This document shows positions 23,519-39,186 of a stretch of 64,000 nt of DNA, piece by piece. The translations under genes were made by a program, and so were the position numbers. This DNA comes from Epiperipatus broadwayi (lineage: Eukaryota; Onychophora; Udeonychophora; Euonychophora; Peripatidae), in contig JAQFVV010000032.1 of the NCBI GenBank assembly GCA_028023455.1, positions 4,748,392 through 4,812,391 of the forward strand. The letters are read 5' to 3'. The notes beneath the pieces are model-generated. The model saw nothing but the letters and a program-made list of their open reading frames with translations, was not told where the DNA came from and searched no databases. How positions within the stretch are numbered: the stretch's first letter is position 1; each line of letters starts with the position of its first letter.

Positions 23519-23677
23519 ATGAGCGTCTGAAAAAATCGTCACTAGGGACCTCTGTAGGTCTTTAAAACACATGCTTACGCTATGAAGAAAAGAGAGAATC
23601 CCTCTTTTCTTGATAGCGTAAGCATGTGTTTTAAAGACCTACAGAGGTCCCTATTGACGATTTTTTCAGACGCTCAT
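23519..23677. repeat. Near-perfect 159-bp palindrome
   Basis: A left arm starting ATGAGCGTCTGAAAAAATCG pairs with a right arm ending CGATTTTTTCAGACGCTCAT, continuing to a tiny central loop near 23598. I count two mismatches across about 77 paired positions. The arms are GC-richer than the flanks. It could be a fully palindromic MITE or a foldback product. A transcript would form a long hairpin. No target duplication is clear. Confidence 0.85.
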
Positions 23678-24039
23678 TGCTAAGGTTTACAGCCTTGTTA
23701 AAACTATTACTGAAATAATAGTGAGCGTTTAATAAATTTATAATTATAACTAAATATGTAAACAAGTTTCCCTCCTCTACATCCTGCTAAAGTTGAGAAA
23801 CATTCATTTAGAATTAAATCAGTTAAATTTTGCAGTTGCTTAGAAATATTTAATTTTTCATTGTTCATTAAAAATGGAAAGGTATACATTAACCCTATTT
23901 AAGCTAAATTAATGACACACGTGGTAGTATATGTCATAACATTATTATATGTGCTAATTTATTAAGTTATGATAGATTATTTAATAAGTTATTTAGTGTT
24001 CAAAAATTTATATAAAATAAAATCAATAATAAGCTGAGC
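23678..24039. other. No gene seen
   Basis: AT-rich flank. A short hairpin (AACTATTACTGAAATAATAGT) follows the palindrome. Confidence 0.5.
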
Positions 24040-24760
<721 letters not shown>

Positions 24761-24770
24761 ATATATATAT

Positions 24771-27700
24771 TCTAACCTTGCTCTCATGCATCTTCACTTT
24801 CAGATAGTATATGATATAAAATAAAACGGGTTCTATCTCAGTTAATAATTAATAACTAAAATATTCAGCATTAAAATTAAAATGTTTCACTAGCTCAAAT
24901 TTACAATACGAATAAGGTTCAGTTTATAAAAATAAATTAAATAAATATTTAATATTTTCATGAGACTTGAAGTGAAAATACAGGTGACAAGATAGATTAC
25001 ATTGAGCCAATATCCTACAGGATACTACCTCAATGGCATAAGAACACTATCCCCCCTTATTACTATTTCAAATAACAAACTCATAGTATTCTTACGACTT
25101 TAATAACTTCTACTCACTAAGATTAAACTAATAATTAAATCTTAATCTTCTATTTAATAATAATCTAGCTCAAATAAAATAATCTCAGGTTCATAAAGTT
25201 TATTCTAAGTTAATTTAAAAATACGGTAGTAAAATATGAGAAGGGATTTTATGTCATAATCTACTACACTTAAACTAATAATAATAAATAACAATAATAA
25301 TATTCTTCATTGTTTAACTAATTCTGTGTATCTTTTCTTTTTACTATAATTTTATTACCATAATAAAATAATGAAATAATATAATATGATCTTATATCTT
25401 CATGTAATGATATAATAAATACGTGGTAGCATTTTAATAATCTGACAAACAAAATATGTGTGGCAACTGATAGCATATAATTTAATATAATATTGTGATA
25501 ACTGATTTATGACCAATAAAATAATGTAAGATTATGATTATTTAATTATAATGAATACCAATAAAATATTTAAAATTCTTAAAATAATTCTCTATTTATC
25601 TTTTGTGCAAAATTATATATTTGTTTCAATTATTATGCATATATTGTGTTTTCATGCAGCGATGTGGAGAAATAAATAACTCGGACACAAAATTTTTGAA
25701 ATAACAAAATTTAACAAAGTTTATTACTAACAACAAATAAATAAACAATTTATTTACACTATTTACAGTGGATATCCTTAACTTTTTTTACTTTACAGTT
25801 TGATCTACCGGGTTATAAAAAAAATAATTTATATTTCAATTATATCTTTATTTAGATTTAGGACAAAATTTTAAAAAAAATGTTACTATTTGGTTTCTCA
25901 TTATGGTTAACTTATTACAAATATATTTATCTACTTTATTAGCAACAGCATTTTATCCTTAATATTATTAAACTATCTTATTTTAAAAATTCATACTTAG
26001 AAAAACATTCTATAGAAAACAAAATTTTATAATGAGTATGGATTTCTCAAAATATTAAAAAAAAATTTCATCTTGCAAAGTCAAAGATGTTACACAAAAT
26101 ATTATCCAAAATTCAGTACTAGATTTTAGTATTTATCACACAATGTTTACTAATCATAATATATTCTTCTTTAAGCCTTACTTTAGTATGATATAAGTGT
26201 AATCATCAATATATTTCTGTTAATCAATAAACAAAAAATATACTATGCATATTGTTTACATAATTTACTTTGTACTATTGTATTTTAAAAATATGCAATA
26301 CTTATTTTTCTCTTAAAAAAAAATAATACTAAAGCATTTAAAATTATTATCACTTTAAAGAAAATATCTTTGTTTAGATACTTTATTTTAAAAAAATTTA
26401 TATTTCATTTCCGAAATAAAATTCAAAATATATTCTATGATTCTTTTCTTTCCTTAGGATACTTTGGATCTTCAATTTTAAGTTATAATATTCTGCTCCT
26501 TATAAGCAAATAAACTAATCTTATACAAAAACGATAGCATAACCTTAGTTCTAAATTATTTATCATTTCTCTTAAACATATCTTACTAAACGATGCAGTT
26601 ACATGAAATAAAGATAGCGAAAACAGATGCATAGGATTAAGGAAGAAAGCTAGAGTATTACTCTTAACATATCTCAAAATCATGGCACAGTGCGAAGAGG
26701 TATGACATTTACCTGCCTAATATCCTCTAGTACAGGGACGATGTTAAAGCTATTTCTTCAGCTTTATTAGAACATCAAATATTTAAAGAAATATAAACAC
26801 TGTCCAAATAAAATGTGTATCAGTCATAGGGCTATGTTAACTATGCTGATATTCACATAAAGACTAAATATTATTTCCATTCCTTATAACATCCTATTTT
26901 TTAAAACAAATACATCATCTTGGTTTCCTGCTAACTATAGTACTTCCAAGCCACTATCTCAACATTATTTCTCAAGATTTTTCTACATCTTACATCGATA
27001 AATAACTATCTGCATTTACAAAACAATAAATAAAATTCATTAATAGTTAAACAATCTAGCTGTTCTACAAGAAAAGTCTGCTTACTTCATTATTCTATAT
27101 GTCTAATCATATACAATCTACTTAGACAATATTTGAATATCCCATAACATGAAAATTTTAAAAGAATCACATAATTATTTGTTATGTTGGATTATATTAC
27201 TAATAAAAAAAAATAAAAAAAATTGTCGTATGCATATTTTCAAATCAATCCTATCTCATAATGTTTTTTAAAATGTTGTATGAAATGCGGTACATATAAG
27301 TAAAAAAAAACTTTTACACTTCATTCTTCCAATTTATGGATGATCTAAAGAAAACAAAAAAAATATACATTATAAATTATCAATAGTTATTATTATTACC
27401 AATAACCTTTATCTAGTCATCGTGTTCAGTAGGCTTTTCTTTATCCACTTGAGCATTGCAGATATAAAAAAAAATTCACACCCATACACTTTATATTAAA
27501 ATATTTTTAGCTAAATTATTAGATTGTTATATTATAAAATTTTAATATTAATAAATTAATGTTTTTATGTTTTTCCTAATCTTATATAAAAATTTAGATT
27601 TAAACTAGGTTAACAAAATAAAAAGAATCAAAACTATAGTTACATATTTTCTTGACGATAGTTCCTGATAAGTCCAAAATGCTTATTATTTTCTCTAGAG

Positions 27701-29650
27701 TTTTTCAAAAATGTTCTCCTCTAAGCGCGTTAAAGTTTAAAATAAAAATAATTATTAATCCATTTAGTAAAATTTATAGAAAATAATCCTTGGTTTTAGT
27801 ATTTAGGACGATAATTATTAAATCATAATATTAATTAATCCTGTGAAGCTTCTTAATCTTCTCTACCAATATTCTCTGTGTATCCGATGCATCAATCCAT
27901 CTAATTTAACTTTAAAAATATTCGATAAACTTTTAAGTACTATTTGTATTTCCATGGATCCATTTTTTTTTATTCATCTATGTGTTCACTTTTTATCTCT
28001 GTTTCCTTCTTGATACATTTAAACTTTCATTTGGTATTTTTTATATATCATTTTAAAATAAAAAAAAATGTTACCTTCAGAAAGGATATAACATTTTACT
28101 CCTTTGAATATCATATTATATAAAATAATCCATGAAATATAATTGTCTTATTACTATTTAAAAATAAATCTTGGATCAGCTTATAAATAATACGTTTCAA
28201 TACATTTTTAGACTCCGTATAATGTCCGAGCTGTGGTTTTTATGTACCAAAACAGTTCTTCGGTGAAATATTAATAAAACTGTATCAATAAATATTTCAA
28301 ATATTTTTTCAGCATTACAACTTATATCCATTTTATTTCATGGTATATCCATTTTTATTGCGAAGTTTAGGTTAAATTTTTAGATAAAATACGACTGATA
28401 AAGGAACTTTAGAAAATTTAACAAAGCATGTTAAACGAAATTATTAAAATATTTTTTAGTTTACACTCTCTTTTTTTGCAAGTTACTGTTAAAAATTATC
28501 AATTAGTTTTTTTTTTCAAATAAATTATGAGAAAGTACTAAAAAAAATTGACTAAAATAAAAAATTTAAAAATAAATACTATCTCTTTGATAGCTATAAT
28601 TTACCTTTCTCTGGTTTCAATACATTATTAATCTCCCCTGATAACTTAGTTACGATGATATTTATAGTCTGTAAGAATACCTATTCCTATTGGTTAATTC
28701 TTACTTTAGCTTGAGAACAAATTTACATATTTTTAGTTTATAGTAGAATTAAATTTCAAAATTAGAAATTATGACGTAATGAACTTAAAATATTATTTAA
28801 AATATTACTTTTAAATAAATTATTATTTTATTAAAACTATTTAAACATTTAAAATAACTTTTAAAATAACATTTAATAACTTATTCCATTTCTTAATATT
28901 CAATTTATCTATTTTTATTTAAATAAAATATTTAATTTTTATATTATGAATGTATTCGTCTTTATTACATTACTTAAAACATTACATACGATAGTTAACT
29001 TAATGTTTAATACTATTTACTTTTATGATAGGCAATAATTCTATCCAATTCTATAATATAACTTTTAAAATATTTTAAACTTTGTTATTATTTCAAACAA
29101 GCGTGTGTGTGATAGTATACATTAAAAGTCACATGATTAATAACTTTGACAGACGATTTTCAATCTATTTCTCTGCCTAGATTAATAAAATTGATACACT
29201 TATTATATTATATAAAATAATTATAAAAAATTTGGAAGAACAATTTAGAAAATATAGAATTAGATATAATTTTCACCATCATAAAGTTTATTTTAAAAAT
29301 ATACTATATTAATTTTGACTATTTAAATATGATTACAAATCTAAATATAGCATTTATTAAATTATACATTTTAAACTATTAAAATCGGATTTTTTAAATA
29401 TACTTTTTATTTTTATAGCTGTGTTATTTAATATGGCCAGCTCTTACAACCATATGCAACAATATTTTAAGCTTTACATAACTATTTTTAAATAATTCGC
29501 TATAATTTTATATACTACGTACTTGCTTTAGCCTCAAATTGTACTTTAAAGATATAATTGACTTAATACAATTAATGTATTAAAAGAACATATTTTAAAT
29601 TTAAAATTTTTTAGTAATTAACTGTTATGAATTATTACCAACCTATAGAA
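24771..29650. other. No gene seen
   Basis: Nearly 5 kb of extreme AT-rich sequence with stops in all frames and no recognisable element. Confidence 0.55.
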
Positions 29651-29659
29651 AAGGGCACA

Positions 29660-31175
<1,516 letters not shown>

Positions 31176-33720
31176 ATATAACTTATATTCTAATTTTTTT
31201 TTTTGAAAAATATCTTATACTCCTAGCATTATGTTTTACACAAGTATACTAACACAAAAGAAAAACTGTGTGGTAAGTAGTGAAACGACGATATTGCTGA
31301 AGATCTCGACTAACCGGTTTATAATTAATTCTAAAAATTTATACATATGTATATAAGTAGTGCCCCCAAATACATGTCCACTTTTTGCGCACACACGCAC
31401 ATATATTTATATATATAACGTTCAAGATTTAATAATTGACATTAAGTTCTGTGATTTATTAAATGAGTTTGATTAAATGAATGTCTGCAGTTGAACGTTT
31501 ATTATGACTCTGCAATTAAATATGTCGATTCATTTTCCTTACGCTAATGACACTAGCTAATTTTAATTTTTCGTCTAGGATATTCTTTAGAATATGACAG
31601 TATTCAAAAAGACATGCGTGAATTGCAATTGCTCCTACTGTTGATTTCCTTCTCTTCTTTGCTCACAAGTGCCAAGGCCAACGAGTGAATGTAATTCGAT
31701 TACTGATGCTTTAGTGACTTGTGATTTGTTGTTTATAGGCCTCTTTTGATCGTCTGGTGACCACTCATTCTAATAAAATCTCTAGAGACCATTCATGACC
31801 AGGCCTGTGCACTAGTATTATGTTGACAATCAGAATATAGTACAGACTTTGTAACTAGCTCTAGCTTGAGATTTTGGACAGCTTTTTACATTTTAAAAAT
31901 GAAAACATTATCCATAGCTATTAATCATCCGAAATTCAGCTTCTTTCTGTGAACATTAAGGCCTTTTACCAATACTGTTCGTTTCAATACAAAATCTGTT
32001 ATTACAAAATATTTTCTATTATGTAAGTTATTAGTGAAACTGACACGAAATGTACAATAGATATTAAACGAGATAATATTGTAAATGCATTTTTTTTTGT
32101 ACTTTTTTTTTAAAATCTATTTTCTTTTCTTTTTAATAAAAAAAGAAAAATATATTTCTAAAGTAGTTATCTATATACAGTATTTACAAATATTTACAAT
32201 AAAAAATAATTGAGAAATTATATTGTGTTCATACTAAATGAAAAAATAGTTTAACAATGCCTATTTTTGTTTTGTATTCTTCGATATAAACATAATTTTA
32301 TAATATACACATTACATCTTATATTAGCAAAAATATGAAATTTAACAAACTTATTTTTTCACTATGCCATATTTTACATATATTTATCCTGAAGATTAAA
32401 ATATATTAAGAGCAGCATCTAGCTCTGACTGATGATTTAATTGTCTTGGACACTTTAGTCATCAGCACTATATCTGTCAATTTATTGCTCAAACTTAGCT
32501 ATAAACTCAATAATCAATCGAGTGTTTTCTTTAATGTAGTATTTATATACTTTCGAATATATTAAAATTCTAATGGAAGATATATTCAATTCCAGCCTAT
32601 AATCAACTATTTAAAAAGTTTTATTTAACTATATATAAATATGCTGTGAAATAAATATATAAAAAAAAAAAACTGATTTTTGAAAAAATAAAATAAAATA
32701 AAATAAAAATGCAGAATTAATTCAATCCATTTTTGGAATGTAAATACGCTAATCTTTAAACATACTAAATTATCATCCATTTCAACATATATCAGGCATA
32801 TACTATGCCATGTGAAATCATCAAGTAAATTAACTTAACACTTTATTTTGAAAGATTTTTTTCATAAAATAGTATATAAAGCCAAGTGTGTGTGAAAGCA
32901 TTCATATTTTAAAAATGCTTATTACAGAAAAATATTACATGTTAATAATAGAAAGCAGAAAATATATTCATTTTGTACTGGATTATATTTGAAAAATAAA
33001 GACAAAATATTTTATTCGTTTGCAACGACTACAAAATTATTTTTAAAAAATATTAAATTTACAGTTTTTTTTGTATTGTTTAACAATTCAACATTATAAA
33101 TTGTATACGTATTAACGTTAAATTTGAAATAGATAACAAGAGAAAGGAAATACTGTATTTATTTTTAAGTTATTTATTTTTGCTTCTAAATAAGTATCTA
33201 AAAGTGTGTTGATCTGTAAAAAAAATAGATAAACAATAGAATCTACTTTTTGAAAATCTCTTCCCATTTTTCAAGATTTTAAAATGGTGTAAAAGAAACT
33301 CTAATGGAAATAGGAATAATAATAAAATATTTAATATGCAAAAACCTGTATAATTATTTGTATCAGGGCTAGAGATTTGATCATTTGTTGTAAATTTAGT
33401 GAAAGGAAACCAATAAAAAATAATTAATATAAATTTAAATAATTTATTCATTTCTGATTTGCAGTATAATGAATTTAAGTTATTAAAAATTTTATTTTTT
33501 ATTTTTCCAAATTTTTCTCAAATCTAATTAATACACTGTGCTTTTTTTTGTATTCCCTTCTTATCAGCTTCTTTGACCACAAATGCAGAGTCATAAAAAT
33601 AAGTATTACAGGAATACTCATTTTTCCAAGAATTGTCAGTTTTTTGGACATAACGCAATATTTATTCTGAGGAATTTTTATTTTTAATTTGAATTCCAAT
33701 AATTTATTTTATTAAAATAA
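31176..33720. other. No gene seen; higher-complexity patch at 31250-31970
   Basis: No ORF above background. The stretch 31250-31970 is less AT-rich than its surroundings and is not simple repeat. It might be a decayed element or a regulatory region, but nothing specific is recognisable. Confidence 0.5.
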
Positions 33721-33721
33721 T

Positions 33722-33869
33722 ATTATTAGAAGGGATTTGAACTTAGTTTTCAAGCTTCCTACAACTTATCCACTCCATTTTATACAACCAATACACATGA
33801 TCATCTACATGTGAAAAAGATAAATGATCTCCAATATGTGTATTTTGTGCTGAACTAGATCATTATTTT

Positions 33870-33912
<43 letters not shown>

Positions 33913-34030
33913 TGAGCTATCTATATTTACAATATATATATATATATAATCAGTGCTCAGTTTATATTAAGATAGCAAATCATTACACTTTAATGGATAA
34001 ATTTCAATCTTTTCCACATGATTGAAAGCA
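33722..34030 (-). mobile_element. Decayed retrozyme-like unit
   Basis: The minus strand shows the shared unit: a B-box-like GTTCAAATCCC (33735-33745), TTTTTCACATGTAGATGATC, and a ribozyme remnant. The remnant keeps half of stem II (CAGCAC) and stem III, but its GAAA has mutated and the CTGATGA core is lost. A TA microsatellite (33877-33908) interrupts the unit. Body sequence resumes at 33950 (ATCAGTGCTCAGTTTATATT). Confidence 0.6.
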
Positions 34031-34615
34031 ATGCTAAGCTATAGTTAATTTGTAATATTATTAATCTTTTCTCTATGGAAAACTACTCTCTGTATTGAAT
34101 CACAATTTCTCTCTTTTCATTTTTAAAATCCAGAGGTACAGTTATTGGGTTGTTGTTTTTTTTACTTCAGAAAGGATTTCATTATACATTTTTAAAAAAT
34201 AATTTTTGTTTTGTTTGCAACTTTATGTTAATGTTGTAATAATTTATTGCAGAAACTTGACATATTTTGTTCATAATGACATTGTTTGGATTATTGCTTT
34301 GAAATAGTTACTTGTTCAATCTAGTTTTTTCCTAGTTAATAATTTTATTTTTAAAGATAATTAATTGCTAGTTTAATTTTTATATTTATTCCTAGAAGTC
34401 AGATATAATCAAGAAATAAACAAAGCTCTGAATTCACTCACTTTTTCTACAATGCAATGAGAGTTTTTTACATTATATTCATCAAGATAAAAGATAAAGA
34501 TTGATTTAATTAAAAAACTTATATTTTTATTTCAAATATATTTTCCTTTTTAAAATACTTATAAAAATATTGATAGTAGTGAATATTTTTGCTACAAATT
34601 CTATACAAATAAAGT

Positions 34616-34663
<48 letters not shown>

Positions 34664-34667
34664 ACTA

Positions 34668-34707
<40 letters not shown>

Positions 34708-36717
34708 TTAACTTTTTTAATGCTCTTGATTTCTGACATTTTCTTTTCCTCCAATTGGTGAGAGTTTTTGAAAATGTTCAACCCTTCCTAATGTATAAAA
34801 TCTTTATTTTATACTAAAACTCAATAAGTGAAACTTGATTTCTTTTTAATTTAATTTTATAAGTGCATAATAGTCTAAAAAATCAAATTTGACATTTTTA
34901 AATATTTAAAAACTGACTTGTAAATCAAAGCAATGTTTTATAAATACTATCAACTAAGTTTGTCTCAATACTCTTTCAAAAAATAAATGAATTATAATTT
35001 TTTAATGTGAATGAATACAGATAGATTTATGATAACTCTATCAATTTTTTCTTTAAAATCTGATATTTGCATTATAATAATTACAATATTTGAAAAGACT
35101 TTAACACTTATGTTAATTCTCACAGATAATGGCATAATTGATACTGTGGATTTCTATCTTTATATTATAATCAAGTTTATTATTTTCTCTTTTTAAAAAA
35201 TGAAAATAAATGAATAAATTTAATGTATACAAATGTATGTCTTTTGTTTTAAATAATCAATCAATTAATGTGTAAAAATAATCAAAAAATATTTTATAAA
35301 CAAGCCAAAAATCATATTTCATTTATTCTACAAACTTTGGGTGAAAACTATACCAGAAGAAAGTAAGTGTTCTTCCTGTTGCAAACAACAGAAGAATTCC
35401 TTAGATCTAATCTGACTGTCTATAAATACTGACTCCTTCAAATTTTTTTAATTAAAAGATCAATAAAAGCAATGTTATAGAAACTACTTTTTTTTAAAAT
35501 CCTATACTAATAACACTTATGACAACATTAAAACAGCAATGTAAAATAGCAGAACTACCACACTTTTTCTAAAATAAACAAACATGTTTTCTAATAAAAC
35601 TGAAAGTTATTGAGTTAACCATGATATAAGTAATACATAACTTTATCTTATGCATTTTGTAAGAAATAATATGGTGAATATAATAACTATTATTTATACT
35701 TTTTATTTTAATAAATTTAATGTTATTCTTTATTTAATCTTTATATTTTTTTAAAAATATTTCAAATATAAAAAAAAAAACAATCCTAAAAATACTATAT
35801 CAATTTTGGAAATAAAAATAGACATAAATTATCAAACAAAAGATTTCATGTTTAACCTTCAAACTAAAAACATATATTTTATTGAAATAAATGTGTTTTC
35901 AATGACCTTTCTGTTAGTAAAATAAATTATAATGACTAATACATTCAAGTATTGAAATTATTATTTTTAATATTAAAATTCTGCTTACAATTGCAAAAAA
36001 ATAAAAATAATATTGAAATGAGCATTCTTTAACAATAGACTCTTTTTGATTTTAGAAACTAATTATTTTCTGCTATAAAATATTTTCAAATAAAAATGTA
36101 TTAAATACCTATATCACATTCTTACTGAAAAACAAATATCTAATTTAATTTTACAAAAAAAAAAAAAGAATAAATAAATAAATTACATATAAATATATAA
36201 TTACCAATTTTTTAAATGCTTGACTTTTTCATTTTCATTCATAAATTTTCAAACAAATATATTTCTGCAAAAACCAAATATGTTCAAATTAAAATTGAGT
36301 ATAAACAATGAATATGAATACTTGATGAGAAACAAATATTTAATTTAGTTTTAAAAAATAAGAATAAATAAGTTATAGATAAAGTATTTCTTTTGTAAAA
36401 CCATAATCCTAGATATTTCTGAATTGACTTTTCTTTGCAAAACACATACATGTAGTAAGCATTTCAGTTTTTTTAGTTCTTATCATCAAATGAAAGAAAA
36501 ACTATGAAATGAATACTATAAATAATTTAAGATGAATTCCTTTGAGCCAATTGCAGTGCCAATGTAGTCCACAAGGTTAATGTTATATTAACAAGTTGAC
36601 TTTTGTTTTCAACATTATATTGAAAAACTTAATAATATAAAATAATGTTTGCAACTTTCTGTTTATTTCCATTAAATATCTAATATATACATATATAATA
36701 TCAATAGTGATATTTTA
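34031..36717. other. No gene seen; TA arrays at 34617-34702
   Basis: AT-rich sequence. Two TA arrays at about 34617-34658 and 34674-34702, with AATATAACTATATTT between them, form a palindromic microsatellite. Confidence 0.55.
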
Positions 36718-36719
36718 AT

Positions 36720-36763
<44 letters not shown>

Positions 36764-36777
36764 ATACTAATACATTG

Positions 36778-36822
<45 letters not shown>
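36718..36822. repeat. Palindromic TA microsatellites
   Basis: A TA array is bracketed by ATTGCC and GGCAAT (36718-36766), followed by a second TA array (36787-36822). The symmetric bracketing makes a perfect potential cruciform. Confidence 0.85.
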
Positions 36823-36824
<2 letters not shown>

Positions 36825-37035
36825 TATTAATCAATGTCTGTATTCCAATTATAATAAAATATATATAACCATTCAAAACAATACAATAATTAATACAGTC
36901 AACAATATTTTAAAAAATAATATATACCAATTTAATAGAAGTACTTTCAACTATCTATGTAGTCGTTATCAACTAGATTCAAATTGTATTAGAAAAAACC
37001 ATTACAAATGTAAACAAAAAGTAATACGTCATACA

Positions 37036-37480
37036 TCAATTTTCCCACAATTCATTAATTTTTATATTGGCAGTCTGTCTGTTTATCAACTGTTGCTTTT
37101 CACTTTTTATTAACATAGCTTCTTTAATTTTGCATTTATTATTATTTCTTTCAATACACAAAATCTTAATTTTATTAAAATTAAAATCAAAACCATAGTT
37201 ACATGTTACATTATGATCAAAAAATACTGATGGTGATACATCATCATTTTTAACATTCTCTTGTCTTGATTTTTGCACTCATTTATATAACAACAAATGT
37301 TCCTTTGATCTTTTCTCCAATGTACATCGAGATTCCCCAATATATGCCTTTCCACAAACACACAGCCATTTACATATTGCACAACTTTGATTTAAAATAC
37401 TACACCTATTTTTTGAATTATTTATTAATTTATTTAAATTAGGAGTAGTATAAAATGCAACTCGACATGTATTTTTATAT
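37036..37480 (-). pseudogene. GIY-YIG domain relic of a second Penelope-like element
   Basis: The minus strand encodes KNRCSILNQSCAICKWLCVC (near 37410-37350), then GKAYIGESRCTLEKRSKEH, the core of a Penelope-type GIY-YIG nuclease with its preceding Cys-rich linker. After a stop, the downstream half continues as FFDHNVTCNYGFDFNFNKIK and KIKEAMLIK (37278-37036), with the candidate catalytic Glu in KEA. The sequence differs clearly from the element at 3435-5828, so it belongs to another lineage. Only the C-terminal part is present. It ends where an RTE-type relic begins on the opposite strand. Confidence 0.75.
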
Positions 37481-37497
37481 ATCTGTTTTTAATAAGT

Positions 37498-37949
37498 GTG
37501 TTTTACTTATGGATCTGAGGCTTGGGCACTTAATAGAAGACCAATACAGATACTTCAGACCACTCAAAGAAGTATGAAAAGATGCATGTTAGAAGTAACA
37601 AGAAGTGATCAACAGCACAATATATAGGTAAAAGAACAAACAAGTGTTTCTGACCTCATTAAAAAAATTAAGACTGAAGTGGAGTTGGGCTGGATATATT
37701 GCTAGAAGAGATGATAATAGATGGACAATTGAAATCTTAAACTGGATTCAAAGAGATTGTAAAAGACCCAGAAAGAGACTACATGTTAGATGGATGGATG
37801 AAATAAAAAAGTGTGCAGGGGTGATGTGGAGAAGAGAAGCTAAAAATTGGAAAGATGAACTGAACTTGGAGAGATATTCATCCTGCAATGGATTGATAAT
37901 GGTTGTTGATGATTATGATGATAATTTAAAAAATAAAAAAGTAAAATAA
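37498..37949 (+). pseudogene. RTE-type LINE, C-terminal fragment
   Basis: The plus-strand frame starts within the reverse transcriptase C-terminal region (CFTYGSEAWALNRRPIQ). It continues through LKWSWAGYIARRDDNRWT and RPRKRLHVRWMDEIKK to about 37946, with one in-frame stop near 37629. These motifs are typical of the C-terminus of RTE-clade LINEs. The sequence ends in GATGATTATGATGATAA, consistent with the short tandem 3' tail of that clade. The polymerase core and endonuclease are missing (5' truncation). Confidence 0.75.
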
Positions 37950-38254
37950 AGATTTTAAAAACAGATCCTAGCTTTCTTTGATGAAAATCTCCCAATAGCT
38001 GTAAAAAATCGAGAGTTTTAGCTATTTTACTCTATATTGAAATTATAGCTAGTTCTGACATCTGACTTTAAAAAATTGTGATTCTCAAACATTGTATTAT
38101 TTTCAATTTGGAGAAACTTCTCTCTTCTGTTGCTACTGACACAGATATTGTCAAAAGATATTATTGAATTAGTGCTGAAGATGTTCAAATGTACAAAAAT
38201 ATATAACTTAAACAATTAAAAATGTGTCTACACTGCTGAAATTCAGGGTTGTGA
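37950..38254. other. No gene seen
   Basis: About 300 bases of AT-rich spacer between the RTE tail and the next LINE copy. Confidence 0.5.
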
Positions 38255-39175
38255 TGTGATGGACTATGGCTTTTCCTTTCTTGGAGTCATGAATCTCTCA
38301 ACAACTATACCCAGAGAAACCTATTAAACACTTTACCTTGTCATTCCCCACTATAAGTATTTCCCATATTCTATTCTATCATGCTGCAACCCATTTTCAT
38401 AACATAATCTTTGTCAACTCTATAGCCTTTATACTAAACCCCCCTTATCTTTTCCCAAACCCAACATAAAAACCAAGAACCCACCTTCTGTTTGATCACT
38501 TTGTTTATATTTATTCTCCCACACCTTCATTATTGTACTCTTTCTGCTTGTTTGCATTTACATTCAATTAACAGATGCCTAATATTCTCTGTCTTCCTTA
38601 CATAACTTGCAGATAAAATCACTCTATTTTTCCATTTATGTAAATATTCTCTTGTTGCTAAAGATCCTGTTCAAGCCTTAAACAAACTATTTTCCTTGCT
38701 ATTATCATAAATTAACTCACACCCAATATTCTGTTTATTTCTACATATATTTAAACTCTTTTAACTCTCTATCTTTTCAACTCCCTATCCCATTCCTTGC
38801 CATTATAACCCTCAACAATTTTCTTAGCACAATCACCCCACATTTTGTATAAATATACTGACATAAATTTCTTATCCAAATCTTCTGGATGCCATGTTAA
38901 CTTTCTCACCCATCTTGCTGCCTGCACTTTGCTCATAACCCAATTAAATACTATTTTGGCTATTCTCTTATTAATCATAAATTACAATCTACTGAACATT
39001 TTAATTTTTCTTTTTGCATCTCTCATATAAAAACTTGACCATCTATTTCTCCTTGAGTTGTCTTCTTTGCCATGCACACACCTGCATCTAATGCATATGT
39101 TCCTACTTCTCTGTACTTTTTCTAAATAATCTAACACTGCTAATACCATTCCCTTCCATACAATTCTAAAGAGAC
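38255..39175 (-). pseudogene. LINE copy (family L-A), 3' part
   Basis: Same family and orientation as 14465-16690. Minus-strand frames give YLEKVQRSRNICIRCRCVHG (39150-39070), RRNRWSSFYMRDAKRKIK and AARWVRKLTWHPEDLDKKF (38920-38870). The finger region and the shared 3' non-coding segment (38450-38260) follow. It is broken by stops and 5'-truncated. Only a few bases separate it from the next copy of the same family. Confidence 0.7.
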
Positions 39176-39186
39176 AAGATGATGAG

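Noticed and set aside
37644-37949. 101-codon frame as a host gene
   Set aside because: It is the C-terminal portion of an RTE-type LINE. Upstream sequence continues the same protein through one stop.
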